In this document: positions 7,303-15,396 of the stretch, piece by piece
Layout: each line of letters starts with the position of its first letter
Position numbering within the stretch: position 1 is the stretch's first letter
NCBI GenBank assembly: GCA_963718355.1
Contig: CAVQZA010000012.1
Location: 1-64,000 of the forward strand
DNA: 64,000 nucleotides
Reading direction: 5' to 3'
From: CAVQZA01 sp963718355
GTDB lineage: Bacteria; Actinomycetota; Thermoleophilia; Gaiellales; Gaiellaceae
The notes under the pieces: generated by a model
What the model was told of the DNA's origin: nothing
Databases searched by the model: none
What the model saw: only the letters and a program-made list of their open reading frames with translations
Position numbers and translations under genes: made by a program

Positions 7303-8156
7303 CAGGCGCTGCGCAGCTCAGCGAAGCGTGTGGCGACGTGCGTCTCCTGCTCGCGCGTCAGCTCGGCGAGCGGCGGGCGCACCGCCGAGCGCGCGATGCC
7401 GCTGACGAGGTGGAGCAGGAGCTTCAGGGTCGCCTGGGTCGGCAGCGAGAACGCGAGCTCGCGCACGGCCGCGACATACGTCTGCGGCGATTCGTCTCCC
7501 GCACGCAGTGCCTCGAGCTCGATCGGCAACACGTTCGAGCATGCGGTGATCACCGCGTGGCCGCCGCCCGCGAAGAAGGCGCCGGCATGCGCATCGTTGC
7601 CGTTGGCGACGGTCAGGTCCGGGAACTCGGCCTGCCAGCGAAGCGCGTGGTCGAGGTCGCCGCTCGAGTCCTTGATCCCCGCGAGCATCGGCCCGAAACG
7701 GTCTCTGAGCAGGCGAATCGTCTCGTCGGCAATCGGATAGGTGAGACGCGGGATGTGGTAGAGCATAACGCGCGCATAGTCCGGCAGCGCCTCGAACAGC
7801 GCCGTGAACCAGCCGGTCAGATCGCCGGGGTCGAAGTACGACGGCGGCACGACGAGCGCAGCGCGAGCGCCGTGCTCGACCGCGTAGAGAGAGAGCGCGA
7901 TCGTCTCCGGGAGCGCGAGGCAGCCGGTGCCGGCGATGAAGTCGAGCTTCGAATCGGCCAGGAACCGGATCAACCGCTCCCGCTCCTCGAACGCGAGCGA
8001 CTGGCCCTCCCCGGTCGTTCCCATCAGGTTGACGCAGCGAATACCGCGGGCATGAAGCCAGTCGACGTGGTCACCCAGCAGGCCGAGGTCGACCGCGCCG
8101 CCGGTGAACGGGGTCAGGATCGCCGGCAGGACACCGGTGACGGCGGGATTGCCCAT
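7302..8156 (-). CDS. Dihydrodipicolinate synthase/N-acetylneuraminate lyase family aldolase
   Basis: 284 residues from ATG 8156 (MGNPAVTGVLPAILTPF). A class I TIM-barrel aldolase: NLMGTTGEGQSL near the N-terminus, the catalytic Tyr in VMLYHIPRL and the Schiff-base Lys in MLAGIKDSSGD. The family makes or cleaves pyruvate-containing substrates. As first gene of the lut operon a catabolic lyase role, releasing pyruvate plus an aldehyde or acid, is more likely than lysine biosynthesis, but the substrate is unknown. Longer in-frame starts (to 8300) are Ser/Arg-rich and run through the divergent rhodanese gene. Confidence 0.85.
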   Translation of the reverse strand: MGNPAVTGVLPAILTPFTGGAVDLGLLGDHVDWLHARGIRCVNLMGTTGEGQSLAFEERERLIRFLADSKLDFIAGTGCLALPETIALSLYAVEHGARAALVVPPSYFDPGDLTGWFTALFEALPDYARVMLYHIPRLTYPIADETIRLLRDRFGPMLAGIKDSSGDLDHALRWQAEFPDLTVANGNDAHAGAFFAGGGHAVITACSNVLPIELEALRAGDESPQTYVAAVRELAFSLPTQATLKLLLHLVSGIARSAVRPPLAELTREQETHVATRFAELRSA

Positions 8157-8187
8157 CAGCGCCTTATATCCGACAATCCCGACGACC

Positions 8188-8544
8188 GTGGCGCCGACGT
8201 CGATCGAGGAGCTGCTCGCCCGGGCGCGCGCGCGGCTGCAGCGGCTCGGGCCCGAGCAGGCGGCGCAGGCCCAGGCCCGTGGTGCGCTGCTCGTGGACAC
8301 GCGCGCCGACGACGACCGCCGGCGCGAGGGCGTGATTCCGGGCTCCCTTCACATCCCGCTCTCGCTGCTGCCGTGGCGCGCCGAGTTGCTCGGCCCGGCG
8401 GACGGCGAGCTCGTCGTCGTCTGCAACGACGGCTACTCCTCGAGTCTCGCGGCGGCGCTATTACAGGAGCTCGGATTCGAGCGCGCTACCGATCTCGACG
8501 GCGGCTTTCGGGCGTGGGCCGCCGCCGGCTTGCCTGTCGACTAG
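8188..8544 (+). CDS. Rhodanese-like domain protein
   Basis: 118 residues from GTG 8188; single rhodanese domain. RGALLVDTRADDDRRREGVIPGSLHIPLS is the N-terminal signature and VVVCNDGYSSSLAAALL the active-site loop with the persulfide-forming Cys. It ends FRAWAAAGLPV as expected. Such single-domain proteins transfer sulfane sulfur or act as sulfur carriers. It is divergent from the aldolase (31-bp gap), and its stop overlaps the stop of the convergent 46-residue gene at a CTAG. Confidence 0.88.
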   Translation: MAPTSIEELLARARARLQRLGPEQAAQAQARGALLVDTRADDDRRREGVIPGSLHIPLSLLPWRAELLGPADGELVVVCNDGYSSSLAAALLQELGFERATDLDGGFRAWAAAGLPVD

Positions 8545-8681
8545 CGGCCTGGTTGCCGGCGGTCGAGGAACATGCTCGTCGTCCGGCGCGTCTCGTGCGT
8601 GCTTTGCGCCGGCAGCCGCGGATCCTGGCGAGAAGGCTTCTTCGCCTTGATGGTCACCTCGGGCTCAACGGTCGTTCGCAT
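8541..8681 (-). CDS. Small basic protein of 46 residues, unknown
   Basis: A short frame from ATG 8681 to TAG 8541, too short for routine calling. It has one of the best ribosome-binding sites in the window (GGGAGGTGA, 6-7 nt before the ATG) and begins 24 bp after the stop of the APH-like gene, so it is probably cotranscribed. The product (MRTTVEPEVTIKAKKPSRQD...) is Arg/Lys/Thr-rich, with no Cys and no membrane segment. I do not recognise a family. The strong site and clean position are the only evidence that it is translated. Confidence 0.5.
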   Translation of the reverse strand: MRTTVEPEVTIKAKKPSRQDPRLPAQSTHETRRTTSMFLDRRQPGR

Positions 8682-8705
8682 ACGGCTCACCTCCCAGCAC
8701 CCTGA

Positions 8706-9758
8706 TCATGCTCCTCTGGCGCCGTCTGCGCAAGCGAGCTCCCAGGCCGCTTCGGCGAGCCTCGGGACGCCGACGTCGAGCTTCGCGTAGTACGGGTCGT
8801 CGGTCGTGCCGGCGAGAAAGCGCTTGTAGTTGCCCTCGAGGAAGATCGATGCCTTCCACAGCGCGAGCGCCTGGTACCAGGCGAGGCGCTCGACCCGCCG
8901 GCCGCTCACCTCCTCGTAGCGGGCGACGAGCTCGGCCTTCGTCGCGAAGCCGGGGAGCGCGGTGACCGGTGAGACGCCGAGCGGCGAGGGCGCACCGGGC
9001 TCGGTCCAGGTCGCGGTGAGGTAGCCGATGTCGGCCAGCGGGTCGCCGATCGTGGCGAGCTCCCAGTCGAGAATCGCGAGCAGGCGCGCGGGCGCCTCGG
9101 CGCCGAACATCGTGTTGCCGAGCCGGTAGTCGCCGTGGACGATCGTCGCGGGCGGCGATTCAGGCCTTGTGTCCGCGAGGCGGCGGTGCACTTCCTCGAC
9201 GACGGGCAGGTCGCGCGTGCGCGTGAGCTCCCAGAGACCGGCGAAGCGGCGGAGCTGGCGCTCGAGGTAGCCGTCCCGAGGCTCGGGCGGCGGCACCGCG
9301 TGGAGCTCGGCGAGCGCGTCGACGAGATCCACGCCGATTCGTCCGCGCTCGGTCGGAGTGTCGAGCGCGGACGGCAGCTCGGTGTCGAAGACGACGCCGT
9401 CGACGACCTCCATCACGTAGAAGGGCACGCCGAGCGCGGAGGAGTCCTCGTGGGCGAGCAGGACGCGCGGCACGCGCACCTCGGTGCCCGCGAGCGCGCT
9501 CAGCAGGCGCGCCTCGCGCATGACGTCGTGGGCCGACGGCGGCAAGGGCGGGCGCGGCGGGCGACGGAGCACGAAGCGCTCCTCGCCGCGGCGGATCAGG
9601 AAGGTGACGTTCGAATGGCCGGCGCCGATGCGACTCGCCTCGAGCGGCCCCGTGCCGAGCCCCGCCGCGTCGAGCACGGCCTCGACCGTTTTCAAAACGA
9701 GGAGCGGCGCCAACGGCTCTGCCGCGGCCTGCTCCGGCGTCTCGACCACATCGCGCAT
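8706..9758 (-). CDS. Phosphotransferase of the APH / ACAD10 kinase family
   Basis: 350 residues. Protein-kinase-like fold: ATP-loop region GAGHSNVTFLIRRGEERFVLRRPP (residues 45-70), Brenner motif IVHGDYRLGNTMF (about 206-218) and the metal-binding LAILDWELATIGDPLADIGYL. The pattern matches the APH domain of ACAD10/11-type enzymes, which phosphorylate 4-hydroxyacyl-CoAs for beta-oxidation, rather than aminoglycoside resistance enzymes. An acyl-CoA ligase nearby (12441-13958) fits that idea, but the substrate is inferred. Confidence 0.85.
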   Translation of the reverse strand: MRDVVETPEQAAAEPLAPLLVLKTVEAVLDAAGLGTGPLEASRIGAGHSNVTFLIRRGEERFVLRRPPRPPLPPSAHDVMREARLLSALAGTEVRVPRVLLAHEDSSALGVPFYVMEVVDGVVFDTELPSALDTPTERGRIGVDLVDALAELHAVPPPEPRDGYLERQLRRFAGLWELTRTRDLPVVEEVHRRLADTRPESPPATIVHGDYRLGNTMFGAEAPARLLAILDWELATIGDPLADIGYLTATWTEPGAPSPLGVSPVTALPGFATKAELVARYEEVSGRRVERLAWYQALALWKASIFLEGNYKRFLAGTTDDPYYAKLDVGVPRLAEAAWELACADGARGA

Positions 9759-9828
9759 CCCGTAACGCTACGCGTGATTTGCCACGAAGACCGTGTTAGC
9801 CTCCGCCGACACTCGGGCGTGAAAGGGG

Positions 9829-10758
9829 ATGGCTGTGCCGGGAATCGACGCAAAATCGGACGCGATCTACGAGCTCCTCGAGGAGGGCTCAGGGGTCGAG
9901 AGCCTGGCGACGGGCTTCACGTTCACCGAGGGGCCGATCTGGCACCCGACGGAGCACCACCTGCTCTTCTCGGACATGCCCGGCGACGTCAGGCGCAAGT
10001 ACACGCCTGCCGACGGCGCCGTGGTCGAGGTGATGCGGCCTGCGAACAAGTGCAACGGGATGACCTACGACCACGACCTGAACCTACTCGTCTGCGAGCA
10101 CGTCTCGAGCTCGCTCGTCCGCGAGCGGCGAGACGGTGCCCGCGAGACGCTCGCCTACCACTACGAGGGCAAGTACCTGAACAGCCCGAACGACGTCTGC
10201 GTCCGCTCCGACGGCTCGATCTACTTCAGCGACCCGTGGTACGGGCGCTTCCCCGGCTTCGGCATCGAGCGCGCGCGTGAGCTCGGCTGGCAGGGCGTGT
10301 TCCGGATCCCGCCCGGCGGCGGCCAGGCAGAGCTCGAGCTGTGCCTGCCCGAGGACGAGTTCGACATGCCGAACGGCATCTGCTTCTCGCCCGACGAGTC
10401 ACTGGTCTACATCAACGACACGCCGCGCGCGCACATCAAGATGTGGGACGTCAACCCGGACGGCTCATTCTCGAACGGGCGGATGTTCTTCGACGGCGTC
10501 GGCACCGGAGTGATCGAGGAGGGCATCCCCGACGGGATGAAGTGCGACGAGCGCGGCAACATCTGGGTCACCGGGCCGAAGGGCGTCTGGGTGATCAGCG
10601 CCGCGGGCGAGCACCTCGGCACGGTCGAGGTGCCGGAGAACGTCGGCAACCTGACCTGGGGCGGCGACGACTGGCACACGCTCTACATCCCGAGCACCTC
10701 GTCTCTCTACTCGATCCGCACCAAGGTCGGCCCGCGCCGCGAGCCGTACATGCGCTAG
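9829..10758 (+). CDS. SMP-30/gluconolactonase/LRE-like protein
   Basis: 309 residues, six-bladed propeller hydrolase. Family features: FTEGPIWHPTEHHLLFSDMPG (metal-ligand Glu in TEGP), NKCNGMTYDHDLNLLVCEH, LNSPNDVCVRSDGSIYFSDP (Asn/Asp metal ligands) and EGIPDGMKCDERGNIWVTGP (Asp). It hydrolyses sugar or other lactones. The GAAAGGGG ribosome-binding site touches the ATG at 9829; the GTG at 9835 is better spaced, so the true start may be two codons later. First gene of an operon with an isochorismatase-like protein and an alcohol dehydrogenase. Confidence 0.9.
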   Translation: MAVPGIDAKSDAIYELLEEGSGVESLATGFTFTEGPIWHPTEHHLLFSDMPGDVRRKYTPADGAVVEVMRPANKCNGMTYDHDLNLLVCEHVSSSLVRERRDGARETLAYHYEGKYLNSPNDVCVRSDGSIYFSDPWYGRFPGFGIERARELGWQGVFRIPPGGGQAELELCLPEDEFDMPNGICFSPDESLVYINDTPRAHIKMWDVNPDGSFSNGRMFFDGVGTGVIEEGIPDGMKCDERGNIWVTGPKGVWVISAAGEHLGTVEVPENVGNLTWGGDDWHTLYIPSTSSLYSIRTKVGPRREPYMR

Positions 10759-10767
10759 GAGGACAAG

Positions 10768-11382
10768 ATGAATGATGAGCTGAAGCTCGATCCGAAGCGC
10801 ACGGCGCTCGTGATCCAGGACATGCAGAACGACGTGATCAGCGAGGGGGGCGCGTTTGCCGAGTCCGGCTCGCCGGCCCACGCGAAGGAGCAGAACGTGA
10901 TCGAGAACGTAGTCCACCTGGCCGCGGCCTGCCGGGCCAAGGGTGTCCCGGTGATCCATGTCTGGTACGTCGTCGAGCCCGGCGCGCCCGGTCTCGCGCT
11001 CAACGCACCGCTCTTCAACGGGGTCAAGGACGCGAACGCGATGGTGCGCGGCACGTGGGGCGCGGCGCCGGTGGACGGGCTCGAGCCGCAGCGGGGTGAC
11101 CACGTGGTCGAGAAGACGCGGATGAGTGGCTGGCAGGGGACGAACCTCCAGAACCTGCTGATGGGCCTCGGCTGCGACACGGTGATCGTCTCGGGCGCCT
11201 GGACGAACATGTCCGTGGAGCACTCGGCCCGGACCGGCGCGGACATGGGCTACTCGATGGTCGTCCCGGAGGACGGCTGCTCGACGATGAACGCCGACTG
11301 GCACAACGCGTCGATCAACTACGCGCTGACGAACGTCTGCGTCGTCACCGACTGCGCGACGGTGAAAGCTGCGTTGAGCTGA
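10768..11382 (+). CDS. Isochorismatase-family hydrolase with Ser in place of catalytic Cys
   Basis: 204 residues with an AGGAGG site before ATG 10768. The alpha/beta hydrolase fold is clear: Asp18 in ALVIQDMQND, Lys116 in VVEKTRMSGW, and the nucleophile loop VIVSGAWTNMSVEHSARTG. Cysteine hydrolases of this family have Cys where Ser149 stands here; true isochorismatases (EntB, PhzD) also lack the Cys. So it may cleave an enol ether or be altered in chemistry. Substrate unknown. Coupled to the preceding lactonase (9-bp gap) and the following dehydrogenase. Confidence 0.85.
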   Translation: MNDELKLDPKRTALVIQDMQNDVISEGGAFAESGSPAHAKEQNVIENVVHLAAACRAKGVPVIHVWYVVEPGAPGLALNAPLFNGVKDANAMVRGTWGAAPVDGLEPQRGDHVVEKTRMSGWQGTNLQNLLMGLGCDTVIVSGAWTNMSVEHSARTGADMGYSMVVPEDGCSTMNADWHNASINYALTNVCVVTDCATVKAALS

Positions 11383-11408
11383 AAACCCGCGCGGCGCTCT
11401 TCCGTGCG

Positions 11409-12470
11409 GTGGGCGAGCCGTTCGACGTCGTCGAGGTCGAGCTGCGCGAGCCGCGCCCGGACGAGGTCGTCGTCGCGATGACCGCGGTCGGGATCTGCGG
11501 CACCGACCTGCATCAGGTGAAGGGCGAGTTCCAGCGGCCGGTGCCGATGGTGCTCGGCCACGAGGGCGCAGGCGTGGTCGAGCAGATCGGGAGCGCGGTG
11601 ACCGGGCTCGCGCCGGGCGACGAGGTCGTGCTGTCGTGGGCGCCGTCGTGTGGGGTGTGCGGCGACTGCCGGCGCGGGCGGCCGGCGGCATGCTCGCCGT
11701 TGCACGCGGCGATCGGGGCGGGAACGCTCGTTGACGGGACGACGGGGATCTCGTTCGAAGGCGAGACGGTGTACCGCGGCACCGCTACCGGCGCGCTCGC
11801 CGAGCACGTGGTCGTCGCGGCGAAGGTCGCTCTCCCGACAGGCGGGATCCCTCTGCGCGAGGCGGCGCTGCTCGGCTGCGCGGCGCTGACCGGCGTCGGC
11901 TCGGTGCTGTTCCTCGCGCGCGTGGCGGCGGGCTCGTCGGTGCTCGTGCTCGGCGGCGGCGGAGTCGGCCAGTTCCTGGTTCAGGGCGCACGGATCGCGG
12001 GTGCGACGACGATCGTCTGCGCCGACCCGATCGAGTCGCGGCGCGCGCAGGCGCTCGAGCTCGGAGCGACGCACGCGTTCGACCCGGACGAGCTGGAGGC
12101 CGAGCTCCGCAAGCTCGTGCCCGACGGCGCCGACTACGCCTTCGACGCGGTCGGCTACCCCGCGACGAGCGTCACGGCGCTGGAGCTGACGCGGAGCGGC
12201 GGCACCTGCGTGATCGTCGGGCTGCCGCCGACCGGCTCGCGACTCGACCTCGACCCCGCGTTGTTCACGCGCCGCGAGAAGTGGCTGACCGGGACGATGT
12301 ACGGCTCCGAGGATCCCGCCGTCGCACTGCCGGTCCTGATCGAGCACGTCAGGGCGGGCCGGCTCGACCTCGCCTCGCTCGTCGGCCCGAGCTTCCCGCT
12401 CGACGAGGTCAACGAAGCGGTCGAGCTGAGCCTATCCGGCTCACCCGGACGCGTCCTCGTGACGCCGTAG
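11409..12470 (+). CDS. Zinc-dependent alcohol dehydrogenase (MDR family)
   Basis: 353 residues from GTG 11409. Catalytic zinc ligands appear in AVGICGTDLHQ (Cys) and VLGHEGAGVVE (His/Glu); the structural zinc region CGVCGDCRRGRPAAC has the four Cys. Rossmann motif is VLGGGGVGQF. The arrangement resembles the class III / FAD-type alcohol dehydrogenases. Homologous-looking sequence (KTRAALFRAVGEP, usual at the N-terminus of this group) extends upstream to about 11379 without an ATG, GTG or TTG, so translation may begin at CTG 11379, which overlaps the isochorismatase stop. The 3' end overlaps the convergent ligase gene by 30 bp. Confidence 0.88.
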   Translation: MGEPFDVVEVELREPRPDEVVVAMTAVGICGTDLHQVKGEFQRPVPMVLGHEGAGVVEQIGSAVTGLAPGDEVVLSWAPSCGVCGDCRRGRPAACSPLHAAIGAGTLVDGTTGISFEGETVYRGTATGALAEHVVVAAKVALPTGGIPLREAALLGCAALTGVGSVLFLARVAAGSSVLVLGGGGVGQFLVQGARIAGATTIVCADPIESRRAQALELGATHAFDPDELEAELRKLVPDGADYAFDAVGYPATSVTALELTRSGGTCVIVGLPPTGSRLDLDPALFTRREKWLTGTMYGSEDPAVALPVLIEHVRAGRLDLASLVGPSFPLDEVNEAVELSLSGSPGRVLVTP

Positions 12471-13958
12471 CTCGAGCTGGCGCAGCTCGACGCGGCGGAT
12501 CTTGCCGCTTCTCGTCTTCGGCAGGCTCTCGACGAACTCGATCTCGCGCGGGTACTTGTACGGCGCGGTGACGCGTTTGCAGTGCGCCTGCAGCTCCTCG
12601 GCGCTCACCTCCGCGCCAGGACGCAGCACGACGAAGGCCTTCACGATCTGACCGCGTTCGTCGTCCGGCTTGCCGATGACCGCGCTCTCGGCCACCGCCG
12701 GATGCTCGAGCAGCGCGCTCTCGACCTCGAACGGGCCGATCCGATACGCGGCCGAGAGGATCACGTCGTCTGCGCGGCCGGTGAACCAGAGGTAGCCGTC
12801 TGCGTCCCTCGTGGCGCGGTCGCCGGTGACATACCAGTCGCCGCGGAACACGGCGGCGGTCTCCTCGGGCGCGTCCCAGTAGCCGACGAACAGGCTCGGC
12901 GGCCGGCCGCGAACTGCGATGTCGCCCTCCGCGTCGACGGCGACGACGTCGCCGTGCTCGTCGACGACCGCGACGTCGTGACCCGGAGTCGGCAGGCCCA
13001 TAGAGCCCGGCTTCACCTCGAGCCGCGGCGTGTTGGCGACGAGGAGCGTGTTCTCGGTCTGGCCGTAGCCGTCGTAGATCGTGATCCCGAATGCGTCGCG
13101 AAAGGCCTTGATCACCTCGGGGTTGAGCGGCTCGCCCGCGGAGACGGCATGACGCAGGCGCGAGAGGTCGTGGCGGCCTAGGTCGTCGAGCTTCGCCATC
13201 AGCCGATACTCGGTCGGCGCCTGGCAGAGCACGGTGACGCGTAGTTGCTCGAGTAGGTCGAAGCGCCGCCGAGGGTCGAAGGCGCCCTCGTGGAGGAGGA
13301 TCTCCGCGCCGCAACTCCACGGCCCGAGGAAGACGTTCCAGATCGACTTCGCCCAGCCCGTCCCGGCCGTGCACCAGACGAGGTCACCGGGCCGCGCGTC
13401 GAGCCAGTACTCGGCCTGCATCCGCTTCGCGTAGGCGTAGCCGTGGGTGTGCGTGACGCCCTTCGGGTCCTTGGTCGTGCCCGAGGTGTAGAGGATGAAC
13501 GCGGGCTCGTCGGCGCGCGTGTCCTCGCAGGCGGGGATCGCCGCAGGCTCGGTCGCCTCGTCGACGAAGAGCGCGTCCAGGCCGGCCACCTCCGTCTCGG
13601 CGCCGCGATGGGCGACGAGGAGCGAGGCGCCGGAGTGGCGCATGCGGAAGTCCAGGTCCTTCGCGCGCAGCATCTCCGAGCACGGGATCGTGACGAGGCC
13701 GAGCCTGAGCGCGCCGAGCAGGATCAGGTGCCAGTCGGGCGTCTTGCCGACGAGCACGAGCAGCCGGTCCCCGCGACGGAGGCCCCGCTCGGCAAGCACT
13801 CCCGACCAGCGCGCGGCCCCTGCGGCGACTTCCGCCCAGGTCAGCCGACTCGCCCCACCGGCCGCGTCGAGGAAGGTCAGCGCGCCGCCCCCAGGATCGT
13901 CCGCCGCGTGCCGCTCGACGACGTCGCGGGCGAAGTTGAACCGCTCCGGGACCTTCAC
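12441..13958 (-). CDS. Acyl-CoA synthetase (AMP-forming, medium-chain/AcsM-like)
   Basis: 505 residues from GTG 13958. ANL-superfamily motifs in order: P-loop ILYTSGTTKDPKGVTHTH (about residues 155-172), ISVSAGEPLN-type AVSAGEPLNPEV, DGYGQTEN (A5), GDWYVTGDRATRDADGYLWFTGRADDVI (A7/A8) and the acyl-adenylate Lys in LPKTRSGKIRR near the C-terminus. The layout is that of medium-chain acyl-CoA synthetases, which activate fatty or aromatic acids. Substrate not determined. Coupled by 4 bp (GTGA) to the upstream cupin gene. Confidence 0.92.
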   Translation of the reverse strand: MKVPERFNFARDVVERHAADDPGGGALTFLDAAGGASRLTWAEVAAGAARWSGVLAERGLRRGDRLLVLVGKTPDWHLILLGALRLGLVTIPCSEMLRAKDLDFRMRHSGASLLVAHRGAETEVAGLDALFVDEATEPAAIPACEDTRADEPAFILYTSGTTKDPKGVTHTHGYAYAKRMQAEYWLDARPGDLVWCTAGTGWAKSIWNVFLGPWSCGAEILLHEGAFDPRRRFDLLEQLRVTVLCQAPTEYRLMAKLDDLGRHDLSRLRHAVSAGEPLNPEVIKAFRDAFGITIYDGYGQTENTLLVANTPRLEVKPGSMGLPTPGHDVAVVDEHGDVVAVDAEGDIAVRGRPPSLFVGYWDAPEETAAVFRGDWYVTGDRATRDADGYLWFTGRADDVILSAAYRIGPFEVESALLEHPAVAESAVIGKPDDERGQIVKAFVVLRPGAEVSAEELQAHCKRVTAPYKYPREIEFVESLPKTRSGKIRRVELRQLELRRHEDASG

Positions 13959-14308
13959 CCCTCCGCGGTCCAGCGCTCGCGGTAGTCCTCGCGCACCGGA
14001 GCGAAGACGTCGATCACGAGCGCGCCCTCGGGGCCGCAGTAGGCCGCGTGCTCGACTCCGCCCGGGATCACGTAGCCCTCCATCGGGCCGAGCTCGCGCG
14101 GGACACCGTCGACGACGAGGGCCTGCATCCCGCGGAGCACGATCCCGAGCTGCTCGTGGGGGTGGCTGTGGAGCGGCACGACCGAGCCGGGCTCGAAGTC
14201 GATCAGGTTGACCATCGCGCCGTCGCCGAACAGCGGCCGGCCCGCGACTCCCGGTGCGAGCAGGAACGAGCGGACGTCGTCGAAGCGGACGAACTGCGGC
14301 TCTGCCAC
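13955..14308 (-). CDS. Cupin domain protein
   Basis: 117 residues from GTG 14308. Single cupin with motif 1 VPLHSHPHEQLGIVLRG (two His and Glu-like Gln positions) and motif 2 GYVIPGGVEHAAYC. The metal ligands H-H-(Q/E)-H are largely present, so a metal-dependent enzyme or a ligand-binding regulator is possible. Overlaps the acyl-CoA ligase start by 4 bp. An in-frame start upstream (14599) would run through the divergent NIPSNAP gene and is rejected. Confidence 0.85.
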   Translation of the reverse strand: MAEPQFVRFDDVRSFLLAPGVAGRPLFGDGAMVNLIDFEPGSVVPLHSHPHEQLGIVLRGMQALVVDGVPRELGPMEGYVIPGGVEHAAYCGPEGALVIDVFAPVREDYRERWTAEG

Positions 14309-14329
14309 AGGACGATTATCGTTGTCGTC

Positions 14330-14650
14330 ATGTCGATCGTCGAGCAGCGCGACTACCAGGTCTACACAGGGAAGCTGCCCGAGCTGATACGCCTCTACGA
14401 GACTGAGGGAATCGCGATCCAGAACGAGGAGCTCGGCGGGCTCATCGGCGCGTTCACCGTCGACATCGGCGCGCAGCTCTCGACCTACACGCACCTCTGG
14501 CGCTACGACAGCCTCGACGAGCGGGCCGAGCGCCGCGCCAGGCTCCAGGCGCGCGACGACTGGAAGGCGTTCCTGGCGAAGATCCAGCCGCTGATCCACA
14601 CCCAGGCGAATCGCATCCTGATTCCGACGCCGTTCTCGCCGCTGCGCTGA
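14330..14650 (+). CDS. NIPSNAP family protein
   Basis: 106 residues from ATG 14330 (MSIVEQRDYQVYTGKLPEL). Ferredoxin-like alpha/beta barrel with the family pattern RDYQVYTGKLPELIRLY at the start and THLWRYDSLDERAERRARL in the middle, ending WKAFLAKIQPLI. NIPSNAP proteins in bacterial catabolic operons have no fixed enzymatic role. It is the first gene of a seven-gene operon, with its stop overlapping the SDR start (TGATG). Confidence 0.85.
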   Translation: MSIVEQRDYQVYTGKLPELIRLYETEGIAIQNEELGGLIGAFTVDIGAQLSTYTHLWRYDSLDERAERRARLQARDDWKAFLAKIQPLIHTQANRILIPTPFSPLR

Positions 14651-15396
14651 TGGGCACGCTCGACGGCAAGGTCGCGGTCGTCACCGGCGCGGCGCAGGGG
14701 ATCGGGCGCGCGCTGGCCGAGGGCCTCGCGCGCGAGGGGGCGCGAATCGTCGTCGTGGACTTGAAAGGCGCCGACGAGGCCGCCGCGAGCTTTGCAGACG
14801 GCGTCGGGATCACCGCCGATGTCGCCGACGAGGCGTCCGTCCAGCGCTTCGCCGACGAGACGCTCGAGCGCTGCGGCCATATCGACATCCTCGTCAACAA
14901 CGCAGGCCTCTACGCGTCGCTCGAGATGCGGCCGTTCACCGAGATCCCGCTCGAGGAGTGGAACCGCGTCATGGAGGTCAACGTGGCCTCGATGTTCCTC
15001 ACCTGCCGCGCGGTCGTCCCCGCGATGCGCGCCCAGGGCGGCGGCAAGATCGTGAACATCTCTTCGGGCACGCCGTTTCGCGGCGTCCCGTTCCTGCTGC
15101 ACTACGTGACGAGCAAGGGCGCGATCGTCGCGTTCACGCGCGCGCTCGCGCGAGAGCTCGGCAAGGACAACGTGCTGGTGAATTGCGTCGCGCCGGGCTT
15201 CACGATGTCGGACGGCGTCAAGGATCACCCCGAGGTGGTCGAGAAGCTGCGCGACGTCTCGGTCTCGTCGCGGACGATCCAGCGCGACCAGGTTCCGGAG
15301 GACGTCGTCGGCGCGGCCGTCTACCTCGCCGGCCCCCACTCCGACTTCGTCACGGGCCAGACCATCGTCATCGACGGCGGCCAGTACTTCCATTGA
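14650..15396 (+). CDS. Short-chain dehydrogenase/reductase
   Basis: 248 residues, classical SDR. Cofactor motif TGAAQGIGRALAEG (residues 12-25), Asp in VVVDLKG indicating NAD preference, LVNNAGLY, catalytic Ser in NISSGTPF and YVTSK (Tyr/Lys). The substrate alcohol is unknown. It overlaps both neighbours (NIPSNAP stop, cupin start TTGA), showing translational coupling in the operon. Confidence 0.93.
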   Translation: MGTLDGKVAVVTGAAQGIGRALAEGLAREGARIVVVDLKGADEAAASFADGVGITADVADEASVQRFADETLERCGHIDILVNNAGLYASLEMRPFTEIPLEEWNRVMEVNVASMFLTCRAVVPAMRAQGGGKIVNISSGTPFRGVPFLLHYVTSKGAIVAFTRALARELGKDNVLVNCVAPGFTMSDGVKDHPEVVEKLRDVSVSSRTIQRDQVPEDVVGAAVYLAGPHSDFVTGQTIVIDGGQYFH

